Shown here: one piece after another, positions 51,418-59,400 of the stretch
Numbering within the stretch: the stretch's first letter is position 1
Layout of the letters: every line of letters starts with the position of its first letter
The notes under the pieces: generated by a model
Database searches by the model: none
Seen by the model: the letters and a program-made list of their open reading frames with translations, nothing else
Told to the model about the DNA's origin: nothing
Position numbers and translations under genes: made by a program
Origin: VXRD01 sp965242535
GTDB lineage: Bacteria; Latescibacterota; UBA2968
Assembly: GCA_965242535.1 (NCBI GenBank)
Contig: OZ251458.1
Location: 744,001 to 808,000, forward strand
Direction: 5' to 3'
Length of the DNA stretch: 64,000 nt

Positions 51418-52428
51418 ATGATCCACGACAATGTCGAATTTCACAATGTGGGAGAACTGCGAGCGGTTGAGGGGCGCACGGGGTTGCGGGTGCAGCGCGT
51501 GCCCGAAGAGGTGCGCCTGTGTTTGAACCCAGGCGCGCAGGATCGGATGTTGAGTCCAGCCGGGTCGGAAATCCGCTTTGTGAGCGCGGGCGACGAGGTC
51601 GCTGTGACGCTGTCGAGCCCGGGCGGGTCCGCGGAAGTCATTCCATTTTTTGGCCCCTTTCAAGGGCGCGAGCGGTTTCAAATTGGGAAAGAGCCGAGGA
51701 CGTTGACCTTGACCTATCCCGAGCGATTGCGGGCTATCGAGGCGCGTGCCTTGCGGGGCTTGCACTTTTCGACCGATGTGTGGCGGTTGACCCTGCGAAA
51801 TACGAGTTTGCACTATCACGGCATCGAAGGCGAAGGCTTGCGTCCCCCCACTGCGGAAGAATTGCCAAAGCGGCGGTATTTGAGCTATGGCACGTCGATT
51901 ACGCACGGCGCGTCTGCCACGGCCATGCATTTGACCTACGTGAGCCAAGTGGCGTGGCGGTTGGGCGCGGATCTGATCAACTTGGGCGTGGGCGGGTCAG
52001 CCTATTGCGAACCCGAATTGGCCGATTATATCGCCGCGCGAGACGATTGGGATGTGGCGACGCTGGCTTTGTCCGTGAATATGATCGGGGCGAGGTTTTC
52101 TTTGGCGGAATTTTCCGACCGCGTGGCGTATATGGTCCATACAGTTGCAGGCGCGAAGCCCGCTCGCCCGGTGGGGTGCATTACGATCTATCCGCATTTT
52201 AGAGATTTTTGCGGCGACGCGGACGAGCGCGACAAGACCGAGTCCTTCAGGCAGGCGTTGCGCGAAGCCGTGACCGGTTGCCCGCACGCGAATGTCCAGT
52301 TGATCGAGGGGCCGGAGATGTTGGGCAATATCGGCGGGCTGACCGTGGATCTGATTCATCCAGGAGATCACGGCATGATCGAGATGGGAGAGCGCGTCGC
52401 GGGAAAATTGAGCCACTTGCTGGATTAG
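51418..52428 (+). CDS. SGNH/GDSL-family hydrolase
   Basis: The 336-residue protein starts at ATG 51418 with AGGAGA upstream. The SGNH motif is modified to YLSYGTSITHGASATAMHLTYV (serine in YGTSIT, residue about 163). Block II glycine is INLGVGGSAYCEPELAD, block III asparagine is LALSVNMIG, and block V is VDLIHPGDHGM with the Asp and His of the triad. The N-terminal 150 residues form the beta-sandwich seen in SGNH/CE2-like acetyl-esterases. It probably removes acetyl groups from glycans. It follows the heparinase gene by about 118 nt. Confidence 0.9.
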   Translation: MIHDNVEFHNVGELRAVEGRTGLRVQRVPEEVRLCLNPGAQDRMLSPAGSEIRFVSAGDEVAVTLSSPGGSAEVIPFFGPFQGRERFQIGKEPRTLTLTYPERLRAIEARALRGLHFSTDVWRLTLRNTSLHYHGIEGEGLRPPTAEELPKRRYLSYGTSITHGASATAMHLTYVSQVAWRLGADLINLGVGGSAYCEPELADYIAARDDWDVATLALSVNMIGARFSLAEFSDRVAYMVHTVAGAKPARPVGCITIYPHFRDFCGDADERDKTESFRQALREAVTGCPHANVQLIEGPEMLGNIGGLTVDLIHPGDHGMIEMGERVAGKLSHLLD

Positions 52429-52431
52429 TAC

Positions 52432-52851
52432 TTTGTAAATTAAGTTATCCTCAATTTTGATACGCAACAAATCAGCACCGATATTGCTCGCTTGTCTAAA
52501 GCGTTTGGTCCTAAAGCATCGTTTGTTGCCTTCGATGCCTTCGGCGACCTACTTTTTGTCAACAGAGAAGACGCGAATAAGCGTCTGAAGAAAAGTAGGC
52601 AAAAAATGCCGCTCTCATGCGCCGAGGGGCTAGCACAGCGCAAAGCGCTTTTGTAAGAGAACGACATGCGTTGGCCTGCGAAGTGCGTTGCAAAATGGAT
52701 GTTGGTTGCGAGACGGACTTGCGCGCTGTGCCCGATGGCTTTGTTTGATGGGGTTTTGGGATGGCATGTTGGGCGATGGCTTAGTTGACGTACGGCATCA
52801 CGTCCGTCACGCTCTGGAAAAAGTGAAATCCATAATGATTTAATTTACAAA
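52432..52851 (+). repeat. Modular dispersed element, copy 6, with perfect 12-bp terminal inverted repeats
   Basis: The copy begins TTTGTAAATTAA (52432-52443) and ends TTAATTTACAAA (about 52840-52851), an exact inverted pair 420 bp apart. Inside, it has the GTCAACAGAGAAGACGCGAA hairpin variant shared with copy 4 and the type II tail. It is the best candidate for a complete, MITE-like non-autonomous element. No obvious flanking direct repeat was seen. Confidence 0.85.
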
Positions 52852-52895
52852 ATAATAAGCGAGCAGGCCGGATGACGTTTTCACGGAGATCCGAG

Positions 52896-53168
52896 ATGAA
52901 ACGAGAAATCGTTGAGATAAAACGAGAAGTCGCAGAGGTGAAACGAGAAATCGCAGAACTGAGACGAGAAATCGCGGAAGTGAAACGAGAAGTCGCAGAG
53001 GTGAAGGTTGAGATCGCAGAGATGAAGCGAGAAATGGCAGACATGAAGGCGGATATAAAGTTTGTATCGAAGGTGTTGAAATTTGTCGTGCCCATCCTCA
53101 TTTCTCTGATGTTGGGTATCCTGGGAGTAGGGATCAAATTGGTTCTATCATCGGGCGCGACTCCATGA
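52896..53168 (+). CDS. Small coiled-coil protein with one C-terminal transmembrane helix
   Basis: The 90-residue protein (ATG 52896 after CGGAGA; an ATG at 52872 is possible) consists of about eight near-identical heptads such as KREVAEVKREIAEL and one hydrophobic helix (FVVPILISLMLGILGVG) near residues 66-84. The coding DNA is itself a tandem repeat of about 21 bp (AGAAGTCGCAGAGGTGAAACG). It may anchor or oligomerise at the membrane. No family was recognised. It faces frdBCD across a shared terminator. Confidence 0.75.
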   Translation: MKREIVEIKREVAEVKREIAELRREIAEVKREVAEVKVEIAEMKREMADMKADIKFVSKVLKFVVPILISLMLGILGVGIKLVLSSGATP

Positions 53169-53190
53169 TGAATTGAACGCGCATCAAAAC

Positions 53191-53227
53191 AAAAGCCCGA
53201 CGGATGTATTGTCCGTCGGGCTTTTTT
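53191..53227. terminator. Bidirectional intrinsic terminator
   Basis: AAAGCCCGACGGA and TCCGTCGGGCTTT form a perfect 13-bp stem with a 7-nt TGTATTG loop and T-runs on both sides. It ends both the coiled-coil gene and the frdBCD operon. Confidence 0.92.
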
Positions 53228-53245
53228 GTGGGTGGTTGGGGATTC

Positions 53246-53608
53246 TCAAAATAGGCCCCACAAAATGTAGAGGATGGTTGCTGTGCCCACCAAGGCGCCG
53301 CCATAACAGAGAAAGGGCAACACGCCTGCGAGACTGCGGAGGCCGAGTTCGACCAACGTGAATCGGATTCGGTGGGCCGCGTGGAAGAGGGGGAAGATGA
53401 GCAAGACGCAGAGATAGAGTTTGACGAGCGGATTTTGGAGCAGTGCTGTCAGGCGGTCATGGGACAGCAGATCGGGGTCTATCCATCCGAGGGGAATCAA
53501 CACGCCACCGAGCAAAATGTGGATGGGCACCAAGAGCGCGGCGATCACACCGCCTTGCGAGAACATCCCCCACCAGAAGGGTTCGCTTTTGTGTTCTTTG
53601 TAATTCAC
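53246..53608 (-). CDS. frdD: Fumarate reductase membrane anchor subunit D
   Basis: The 120-residue protein has three hydrophobic helices and the QFR FrdD pattern: HKSEPFWWGMFSQGGVIAAL near the start, then LYLCVLLIFPLFHAAHRIR. Together with FrdC it forms the membrane anchor and quinone site of menaquinol:fumarate reductase. It follows frdC by 15 nt. Its length matches the usual ~119 residues. Confidence 0.92.
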   Translation of the reverse strand: MNYKEHKSEPFWWGMFSQGGVIAALLVPIHILLGGVLIPLGWIDPDLLSHDRLTALLQNPLVKLYLCVLLIFPLFHAAHRIRFTLVELGLRSLAGVLPFLCYGGALVGTATILYILWGLF

Positions 53609-53623
53609 GGCTATCTCCTCGGT

Positions 53624-54040
53624 CTAAAGCGTCAAAAAAAGGTAGGCGACGACCAGCGTTGCAACGAGCCATCCGCCATAAGCTCCCAATGCGACGAAAA
53701 TGGGCGGCAGGGTCTTTTTGCCGAGTTTCAAAATACCAGGCCCGGCCGCCTGCATTTTGGCGGTCAGGCCCAACCACGTCCAACTGTGGTACAGGGCAAA
53801 GAGCAGGGCGACGACGTGAAAGACAATCCACGATCCCGAGGTGAGGGATTCGCGGAATGTGCCGTGTGCGTCTGGCCCCTTTGTCAAAAGAAAAATCTCG
53901 TACGCAAAGAGCAAAATGTACAGGGCGACGAACGCGCTCGTGAGTTCGCGGATCATGAACATGAAATATCTGCGGTTGTGCAACCACCACGTCTTGGACA
54001 TGGGGCGCGTGTAGGTTTTGGTTTCGGAATCGGGCGTCAT
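53624..54040 (-). CDS. frdC: Fumarate reductase membrane anchor subunit C
   Basis: The 138-residue FrdC begins MTPDSETKTYTRPMSKTWWL at ATG 54040, which overlaps the frdB stop (ATGA), indicating translational coupling. Three transmembrane helices are apparent and the KTWW-x7-YFMFMIRELTS motif is typical of the quinol:fumarate reductase FrdC family. In the inner membrane it joins FrdD to carry electrons from menaquinol. Confidence 0.92.
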   Translation of the reverse strand: MTPDSETKTYTRPMSKTWWLHNRRYFMFMIRELTSAFVALYILLFAYEIFLLTKGPDAHGTFRESLTSGSWIVFHVVALLFALYHSWTWLGLTAKMQAAGPGILKLGKKTLPPIFVALGAYGGWLVATLVVAYLFLTL

Positions 54041-54789
54041 GGTTTGTCTCCCCAGGGCATGAGAAGCGATTTGAAGCGGTTGGTCGTGGTCGCCACTTTG
54101 GTCTGTTGAATGGCTTCGGCGGGATCGACGTGTTTGGGACAAACGACCGAGCATTCGCCGATGTACGTGCATTCCCAGATGCCTTCCTTGCTCGCGATGA
54201 CGTGGTGCCGCTGTTGCGCGCCTTCGTCTCGGGAATCGAGATTGTAGCGGTGGCCGAGCGCGATGGCCGCAGGGCCGACGAAATCGTGTTCGAGGCCATA
54301 GACCGGGCACGCCGCGTAGCAGAGCATGCAATTGATGCACTGGCTAAATTGCTTGTAATCCTTGAGTTGATCGGGCGTTTGGAGGTATTCGCCCTCGGAA
54401 ACGGGCTTTTCCTCTTCTCGAATGATCCACGGCTTGACCGCTTTGAGTTTGTCCATGAAGTCGGTCATGTCGATGACGAGATCGCGGACGATGGGGAAGT
54501 TGACCAGCGGTTCCACGCGGATTTCGTCGGGATAATAGTCGCGCAACATCGCCGCGCAAGTGAGCTTGGGTTCGCCGTTGACCATCATGCCGCAACTCCC
54601 GCACACGCCCATTCGGCAAGACCAGCGAAACGAAAGCGTGCCGTCGATGTGGTCTTTGATGTGGTTGAGCGCGTCGAGAACGACCCAGTCATCGCGGAAC
54701 TCGACTTGGTACGTCTGCTCGGTCGGCGCGTCCTCTTCTTCCGGACGATAGCGCAACACCGTGATTTTTATGCTCTTGAGATCGCTCAT
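54037..54789 (-). CDS. frdB: Fumarate reductase iron-sulfur subunit
   Basis: The 250-residue subunit has an N-terminal 2Fe-2S ferredoxin domain (SCRMGVCGSCGMMVNGEPKL, C) and two C-terminal cysteine clusters, CINCMLCYAACPVYG and CTYIGECSVVCPKHVDPAEA, for the 4Fe-4S and 3Fe-4S centres. These match E. coli-type FrdB closely. It shuttles electrons between the anchor and the flavoprotein FrdA. Unusually, no frdA/sdhA gene precedes it. The upstream neighbours are the HEPN/DUF262 genes. Confidence 0.95.
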   Translation of the reverse strand: MSDLKSIKITVLRYRPEEEDAPTEQTYQVEFRDDWVVLDALNHIKDHIDGTLSFRWSCRMGVCGSCGMMVNGEPKLTCAAMLRDYYPDEIRVEPLVNFPIVRDLVIDMTDFMDKLKAVKPWIIREEEKPVSEGEYLQTPDQLKDYKQFSQCINCMLCYAACPVYGLEHDFVGPAAIALGHRYNLDSRDEGAQQRHHVIASKEGIWECTYIGECSVVCPKHVDPAEAIQQTKVATTTNRFKSLLMPWGDKP

Positions 54790-54871
54790 AAACGTTCCTC
54801 GTAAGGGTGCAAAGTGATGGGAATGTCAATGCTGGCGTCAGTCGCCCGCGCCGCATTGCTTTTCGATTAGG

Positions 54872-55300
54872 TCAAAGGACATTTTGATAGTATTGGCGAA
54901 TCGTCGCATAAGTGATGTTCGCGTTTTCGCCGTGTGCAATCCGATTTCTGTTCGCTCTGATGCTGTCAATGGCATCCTTTGGTTCGCCCTTGGTCGAGTC
55001 TTTCAGTTCGTCGGCCCAAGCGGGATCAAAGGATTGAAGCAGTTGTACTAGCCGCTCCATGTTGGGATTTTGAAACCGATTCAACTGGCGTTCAACGTAG
55101 TTGGCGATGGATGGATCAGACCGATTTTTGGCGTATTCGACGAGAATTGCGCGAACTGAAATTTCGATAAATCCAGAGACCCTGACGCATAAATATCTCG
55201 CCCAGTGAGACTGGAGTTCGAGGTCTCCAGCAAATTCATTGACCTTATTAAATAAGCCATCAAGGCGGTCTTTGGCTTGAACGGCGATTCGGTTCTTCAT
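54872..55300 (-). CDS. HEPN-domain protein, RiboL-PSP/MAE_28990-like
   Basis: The 142-residue all-helical protein ends in RANRNRIAHGENANITYATI, which contains the R-x4-6-H HEPN ribonuclease signature (R-N-R-I-A-H). SGFIEISVRAILVEYAKNR near the N-terminus is the usual second helix. HEPN proteins of this type are RNases or their inhibitors in toxin and antiphage systems and commonly accompany DUF262 proteins. It overlaps the upstream DUF262 stop by ATGA, so the two form one translational unit. Confidence 0.82.
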   Translation of the reverse strand: MKNRIAVQAKDRLDGLFNKVNEFAGDLELQSHWARYLCVRVSGFIEISVRAILVEYAKNRSDPSIANYVERQLNRFQNPNMERLVQLLQSFDPAWADELKDSTKGEPKDAIDSIRANRNRIAHGENANITYATIRQYYQNVL

Positions 55301-56367
55301 GGGACATTGGAAAATGCGTCAATTGCCAAGTCGAGCCTCGCGTTGACTACCTTTGTATGTGCGGTGCCACCGTAAATTACTTTGCGGTAATTCTCGTTTT
55401 TCATCAGGGATTCGTATTGTGCCTTTAGCATTTTACCATTTTGAATATGGCCCCGTTCCAACCGATGCGCGATGCCCACGGCGACGGAATCGAAAACCGC
55501 CGCAGCAAATCTGTTTTTATCCGATTTGAAGGCATGAGAACCTAAGTGGGCATAAACCGTTTCCATCGCGTTTTCAAAGACTCGTTTGATTTCTTTTTTT
55601 GATTGTCTTTGCAAGTTCCTGTTACCCGCCATGTACGTGTTTAAGAATCGCTTCCAGGGGCTTTTGTAATCCGCCCGATTGAAGTGTATCGCCAAGAATC
55701 TGAGAATGAGTTCGCGGTCTTTCATCCTTTTGTCAACCTTGCCGAAGAGCTCCCGCCATGTGCTGTTCCCGTTGAGCTCTTGCAACAAATCATTAAATGG
55801 GCCGTGGTACATTGTCGCGCGAATTTCCTGTGGAAACAATTGCCTGCCGCCCGTATTTAGTCGCTCAAAAACTTGATAAACGCTGCTACTGTCATCGGAA
55901 GGCTTATCTTGGCGAAAGATGGTCGCATGCAAGATGGAATTGTCGAGTGTGCGGCGATCTGCGGCATCGAGTGAATCATAAGTTTGCCCTTTGAATCGAG
56001 AATCTATTCCGCTCAGGACGAATTTCTTTGCGGCAAATTTTCCCTCATAAAAATAATGAAGACTTTTTAATCTTTGTTGTCCATCGACAACGATTAAACG
56101 TTTTGTCTCTTCTTCTTCTGACAGAAATATACCCGGCACCGGCAGACCGAGCAATAGCGATTCCACAAACCTCGACGCCATTTTCGCGTCCCACACGAAC
56201 TCGCGTTGGAAATGCGGAATGAAAATATCATCCCGCTGAAGTCGGCTCACGAGACTATCAACTGTGAAATCGGCCCCATAACTCGTTATCGAATATTCGG
56301 GTACGATTTCTTCAGCCGAATCGTCTGCTACATCCTCGACAACCGTCTCATCCAATTCTAGGGCCAT
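55297..56367 (-). CDS. DUF262-domain protein (ParB/GmrS-like), partner of HEPN protein
   Basis: The 356-residue protein has the DUF262 N-terminal fold: IFIPHFQREFVWDAKMASRFV, SLLLGLPVPGIFL and the nucleotide-site signature IVVDGQQRLKSL near residue 96. The C-terminal half is helical and without an HNH nuclease motif. DUF262 domains occur in the type IV restriction system GmrSD and related defence proteins, where this domain hydrolyses NTP. The strong ribosome site AGGAGGT precedes ATG 56367. Function likely depends on the coupled HEPN protein. Confidence 0.9.
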   Translation of the reverse strand: MALELDETVVEDVADDSAEEIVPEYSITSYGADFTVDSLVSRLQRDDIFIPHFQREFVWDAKMASRFVESLLLGLPVPGIFLSEEEETKRLIVVDGQQRLKSLHYFYEGKFAAKKFVLSGIDSRFKGQTYDSLDAADRRTLDNSILHATIFRQDKPSDDSSSVYQVFERLNTGGRQLFPQEIRATMYHGPFNDLLQELNGNSTWRELFGKVDKRMKDRELILRFLAIHFNRADYKSPWKRFLNTYMAGNRNLQRQSKKEIKRVFENAMETVYAHLGSHAFKSDKNRFAAAVFDSVAVGIAHRLERGHIQNGKMLKAQYESLMKNENYRKVIYGGTAHTKVVNARLDLAIDAFSNVP

Positions 56368-56534
56368 TGTGGTACCTCCTAGCCATCTTAAAATTGTCGG
56401 GAAACCCTAACCCCGTTACTCGCTACGCTTCGTTGTAGGCTGCGTCTGTGCCTACACACCTCCTAAATTTCACTACGGCAACTCAATTTGGTATCAGTGC
56501 AGGTTTTATGCTTTCGGCGTCCTAATGCTCTGCG
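56368..56534. other. Spacer between two DUF262 genes with small inverted repeats
   Basis: This 167-nt gap contains TACTCGCTACGCTTCGTTGTAGGCTGCGTCTGTGCC, related to the GTTGGCTACGCCTGTGCC insert of dispersed-element copies 2 and 4. It may carry the promoter for the downstream DUF262-HEPN pair. Confidence 0.4.
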
Positions 56535-58295
56535 CTACACATTGCGAGGATTCCAATAGTCCAGCGCGAATCGAACAATTTTATCCCCTCTCTGACGGAT
56601 TGAATCGTTATCCCATCGTTCTGTTTCCGGGTTGAGAAAGTCGCTCAACTCATTTTGCGTCTTGAGCGGAGCTTTGCGAAAATAAATTTGGTCTTTGTGC
56701 TCAAAGGGATGGTTCGATTTGCTGCTATTCGCAGACCGAGGATCGATTGTCAAATTCCCGATGGCATGGAGAGACTCTTTTTCAAACTGTTCGGTCATCT
56801 CCATCCGAATTGCTCCTGATCCCTCCTCAACAACCTTGCTTTCTCGAGGGTTCTGCGGGAAGATATGCTCAATTGAAAATCTCGTCTTCGAATCGCTGCT
56901 GGCAAACTCACCATGGGACATGGCGGGGAATTTTGGTTGCTCGTTCGTTCTGAGATAATTCTCGTATTTCCAAAAGAGATACCGCTGATTATTGCGACCG
57001 ACTTCACGGTAAAAATCGGATGAAGATAAAGAGCGGCGAAACTCGTCATCATTGCAGTAGCGATCAACAAACCCCCTGAGACCATTGATGAGTCCCTCGA
57101 AATTTCCGTTAAAATCCCGAGCGCGTCTATACATATCCTCACGGCCCGTATTTGCGCGGCGTTTCCGAATGCCGAAAATGCGGAAGCAAATCATCTCGAC
57201 CAATCGCGCAACCCGTTCGAAATTCCGCTTTCCATCCGACTCGTCGAGTTTATGGGTTTTAACGAGCAAGGGATAAAACACCGCTTGGCGATTGAGGGCA
57301 AAAATATCGAGGAGATGGGGTTCTCTATTCTCGAGCAACGCCTTCATGTGTTCAAAGCTTTCCCGCAATTCTCGGCTGTACTTGTCTATGAAATTCCTCG
57401 CCTCTGCCCCATCTTCAGTGACGAGGCCGTTCACTTTATCCTTGATCATCGAAACGGACTGTGAATACTGACTGTTGCCCCGCGACGTACGCCAGTTTTC
57501 AAAAGCGATAAAGTGGTACTGCAAAATCGAATCTTCCTCTACCCCCCGATCTTTAATTGGCTCGTATGCCCGATAGATTTCACCAAATCGACTTTGGAGG
57601 GTATCGAGATCGTATTCGAGATTGTCATTGCCAGACGCGAGGTAAGTTTTGTACATCAGAAAACTCTTGGTTTTCTCCAAATTGGTCAGGGATTTGCCTC
57701 GGTCATTGGTCGTCTCAAAAATCAGCGTTGCCTCAGCAGCATCGCCAACCGAATAGGTCAAGACCTTCGTGCGCTCAATTTTGTCTTTGAACTCCTGTAA
57801 AGTTTCGGGCGGATATTCTTCGAGCCGCTGGGCGAGGTACTCCTTTGCGTTGAGCAACCGTTCTTGAGAAGGCGTTCGCACGCTATCTGTGGAGCTTGGG
57901 TTGTCCTCCAAGATGTAGGACTGGAAGAAATCGTTATCGTCCTGCAAAACGCGGAGTTTGTATTTGCCGTGATACCGAATGTATGTCTCTGTTAAAATGT
58001 CCACATCTTCAGGATCTCTAAGACGGGCGAGAAGGAGTTTCATGAAAATGATAAGCGTCGTGATGCGCTGTTGCCCATCCACGATGTCAATTTCCTCAAA
58101 ACTACCCGATCTTCCCTTATTTTGAAAAAGAATGGTCCCAAAAAAGTAGTCCTTGTCGAGTTTCTGATTTTCCAAATCATCGACAAAGTCTTCGAGTTGG
58201 GGTTCTTCCCAAGCGTAAGCCCGCTGATACTGTGGGATGTGAAAAACCGTTCTGCCGTCAAACAAATCACTGATCGTTTTTTGTCCGTTTTCCAA
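56535..58295 (-). CDS. DUF262 plus DUF1524 (HNH) protein, GmrSD-like
   Basis: The roughly 586-residue protein starts at TTG 58295 with AGGAG 6-10 nt upstream, since further upstream codons lie in repeat DNA. The N-terminal DUF262 domain has HIPQYQRAYAWEEPQLEDF and the VDGQQRITTLIIFMKLLL signature. The C-terminal DUF1524 region shows an HNH-type endonuclease core (SIEHIFPQNP..., HAIGNLTIDPRSANSSKSN). This is the layout of GmrSD-type modification-dependent restriction enzymes that cut phage DNA with modified bases. It is the first gene of the three-gene defence segment. Confidence 0.92.
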   Translation of the reverse strand: MENGQKTISDLFDGRTVFHIPQYQRAYAWEEPQLEDFVDDLENQKLDKDYFFGTILFQNKGRSGSFEEIDIVDGQQRITTLIIFMKLLLARLRDPEDVDILTETYIRYHGKYKLRVLQDDNDFFQSYILEDNPSSTDSVRTPSQERLLNAKEYLAQRLEEYPPETLQEFKDKIERTKVLTYSVGDAAEATLIFETTNDRGKSLTNLEKTKSFLMYKTYLASGNDNLEYDLDTLQSRFGEIYRAYEPIKDRGVEEDSILQYHFIAFENWRTSRGNSQYSQSVSMIKDKVNGLVTEDGAEARNFIDKYSRELRESFEHMKALLENREPHLLDIFALNRQAVFYPLLVKTHKLDESDGKRNFERVARLVEMICFRIFGIRKRRANTGREDMYRRARDFNGNFEGLINGLRGFVDRYCNDDEFRRSLSSSDFYREVGRNNQRYLFWKYENYLRTNEQPKFPAMSHGEFASSDSKTRFSIEHIFPQNPRESKVVEEGSGAIRMEMTEQFEKESLHAIGNLTIDPRSANSSKSNHPFEHKDQIYFRKAPLKTQNELSDFLNPETERWDNDSIRQRGDKIVRFALDYWNPRNV

Positions 58296-58318
58296 GGGAC
58301 AGCTCCTAAATTTTACTC

Positions 58319-58387
58319 GGACAGGCACGGGGGCCTATCCCTACGATTGATAGGACAGGCACGGGGCCTGTCCCTACGATTGATAGG
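58319..58387. repeat. Two GTAGGG-hairpin repeats upstream of the GmrSD-like gene
   Basis: GGACAGGCACGGGGGCCTATCCCTACGATTGATA is followed directly by GGACAGGCACGGGGCCTGTCCCTACGATTGATA. The first unit has G-to-A at one stem position (GCCTATCC), breaking the pair. The remaining DNA to 58611 contains GTGCCTTTGAACGAGCTATCGCCAG and CTCCCGTCTCCC motifs seen elsewhere. Confidence 0.8.
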
Positions 58388-58611
58388 ATAGGGCGGCGGG
58401 GTGAACTGACCACTGATTTTTGTGCCTTTGAACGAGCTATCGCCAGTTGTCCCTCGTGCCTGTTGTGCCTTTTGTGGCTTTTGTGGCTAACCGCCTCTCG
58501 CCTCTCCCGTCTCCCCTTTAATGTACTACATCTTTTCCGTAACGCAAGCCATTACAATACCTCGCATTTTCCTTTGACTTGGCGTCTTGGGATCGTCATT
58601 TTATTTTTTTT

Positions 58612-59361
58612 ATGACGCGACTTCCCCAAAATCTCAAAGCGATCTTTTGCCGCCGCCCCGTTGCGACCGTGCTCATTCTCGTCGTCCTGTTCTGCGCGGG
58701 CGTGGCTTGGAGCGAGTACCGCACCTATTGGTTTGCGCGTCAACTGGGGGCGTATCTCCTTTCGACCAACGCGTTGCGGCCGCAAACGGGCGCGGTTTGG
58801 CAACGCATTCGGGCGAGGGCGCGAACGCAACAGAACTTGGACGCGGCCGATCCCATGCCCATTCCGCTGTCGGGATTGCCCGTCGCGGTTGCGCGCTATC
58901 GCTTTGAATGCTCGCGCGTGCCCGAGATCGGAGAGGCGAGCTACGTCGCCATTGACAAAACGCCATGGCCCGATGGCGATCCCAACGCCCGAGCCCTCGG
59001 CGAGGTGATCGCGAGTTTGCGCGCCTATCGGCAAGGGCTACGCATCGTGGAAGCGCTGCATTTGCCCGATGTCCATTTTCACACGCGAGTACGCAATCGG
59101 TTTGATCATCTCGACGCGGGATTTGGCGATGGCGCGTCCGATTCGCTCAAAGCCGCTGTTTTTGCCGAACTCGCGACCGATCTCATTCCGGATCTGCGAC
59201 AGCGCGAACGCGCCGCTTTGGTCGACGCGTATCAAAACGGACGGATCGCGCAAATTTTTTTGTTTCGGGATCTCGGGCATTTTCGCGGCGAACTCTACCG
59301 CGATGAGGGCCATGTCCCATCGCCTTTGAAATCGACTCGCGTGCCGTTTCCGAAATCGTGA
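58612..59361 (+). CDS. Membrane-anchored protein of unknown function next to PBP1A
   Basis: The 249-residue protein starts at ATG 58612 and has one N-terminal transmembrane helix (PVATVLILVVLFCAGVAW, residues about 17-34), a presumed periplasmic domain with helical segments and no recognised motif. RERAALVDAYQNGRIAQIFL lies near the C-terminus. It lies 39 nt upstream of the PBP1A gene on the same strand, so a role in cell-wall synthesis is possible but unproven. Confidence 0.8.
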   Translation: MTRLPQNLKAIFCRRPVATVLILVVLFCAGVAWSEYRTYWFARQLGAYLLSTNALRPQTGAVWQRIRARARTQQNLDAADPMPIPLSGLPVAVARYRFECSRVPEIGEASYVAIDKTPWPDGDPNARALGEVIASLRAYRQGLRIVEALHLPDVHFHTRVRNRFDHLDAGFGDGASDSLKAAVFAELATDLIPDLRQRERAALVDAYQNGRIAQIFLFRDLGHFRGELYRDEGHVPSPLKSTRVPFPKS

Positions 59362-59400
59362 AGTGAGCGTTGCCCTTCTCGCAGGGGAGGGGTCATTTTT

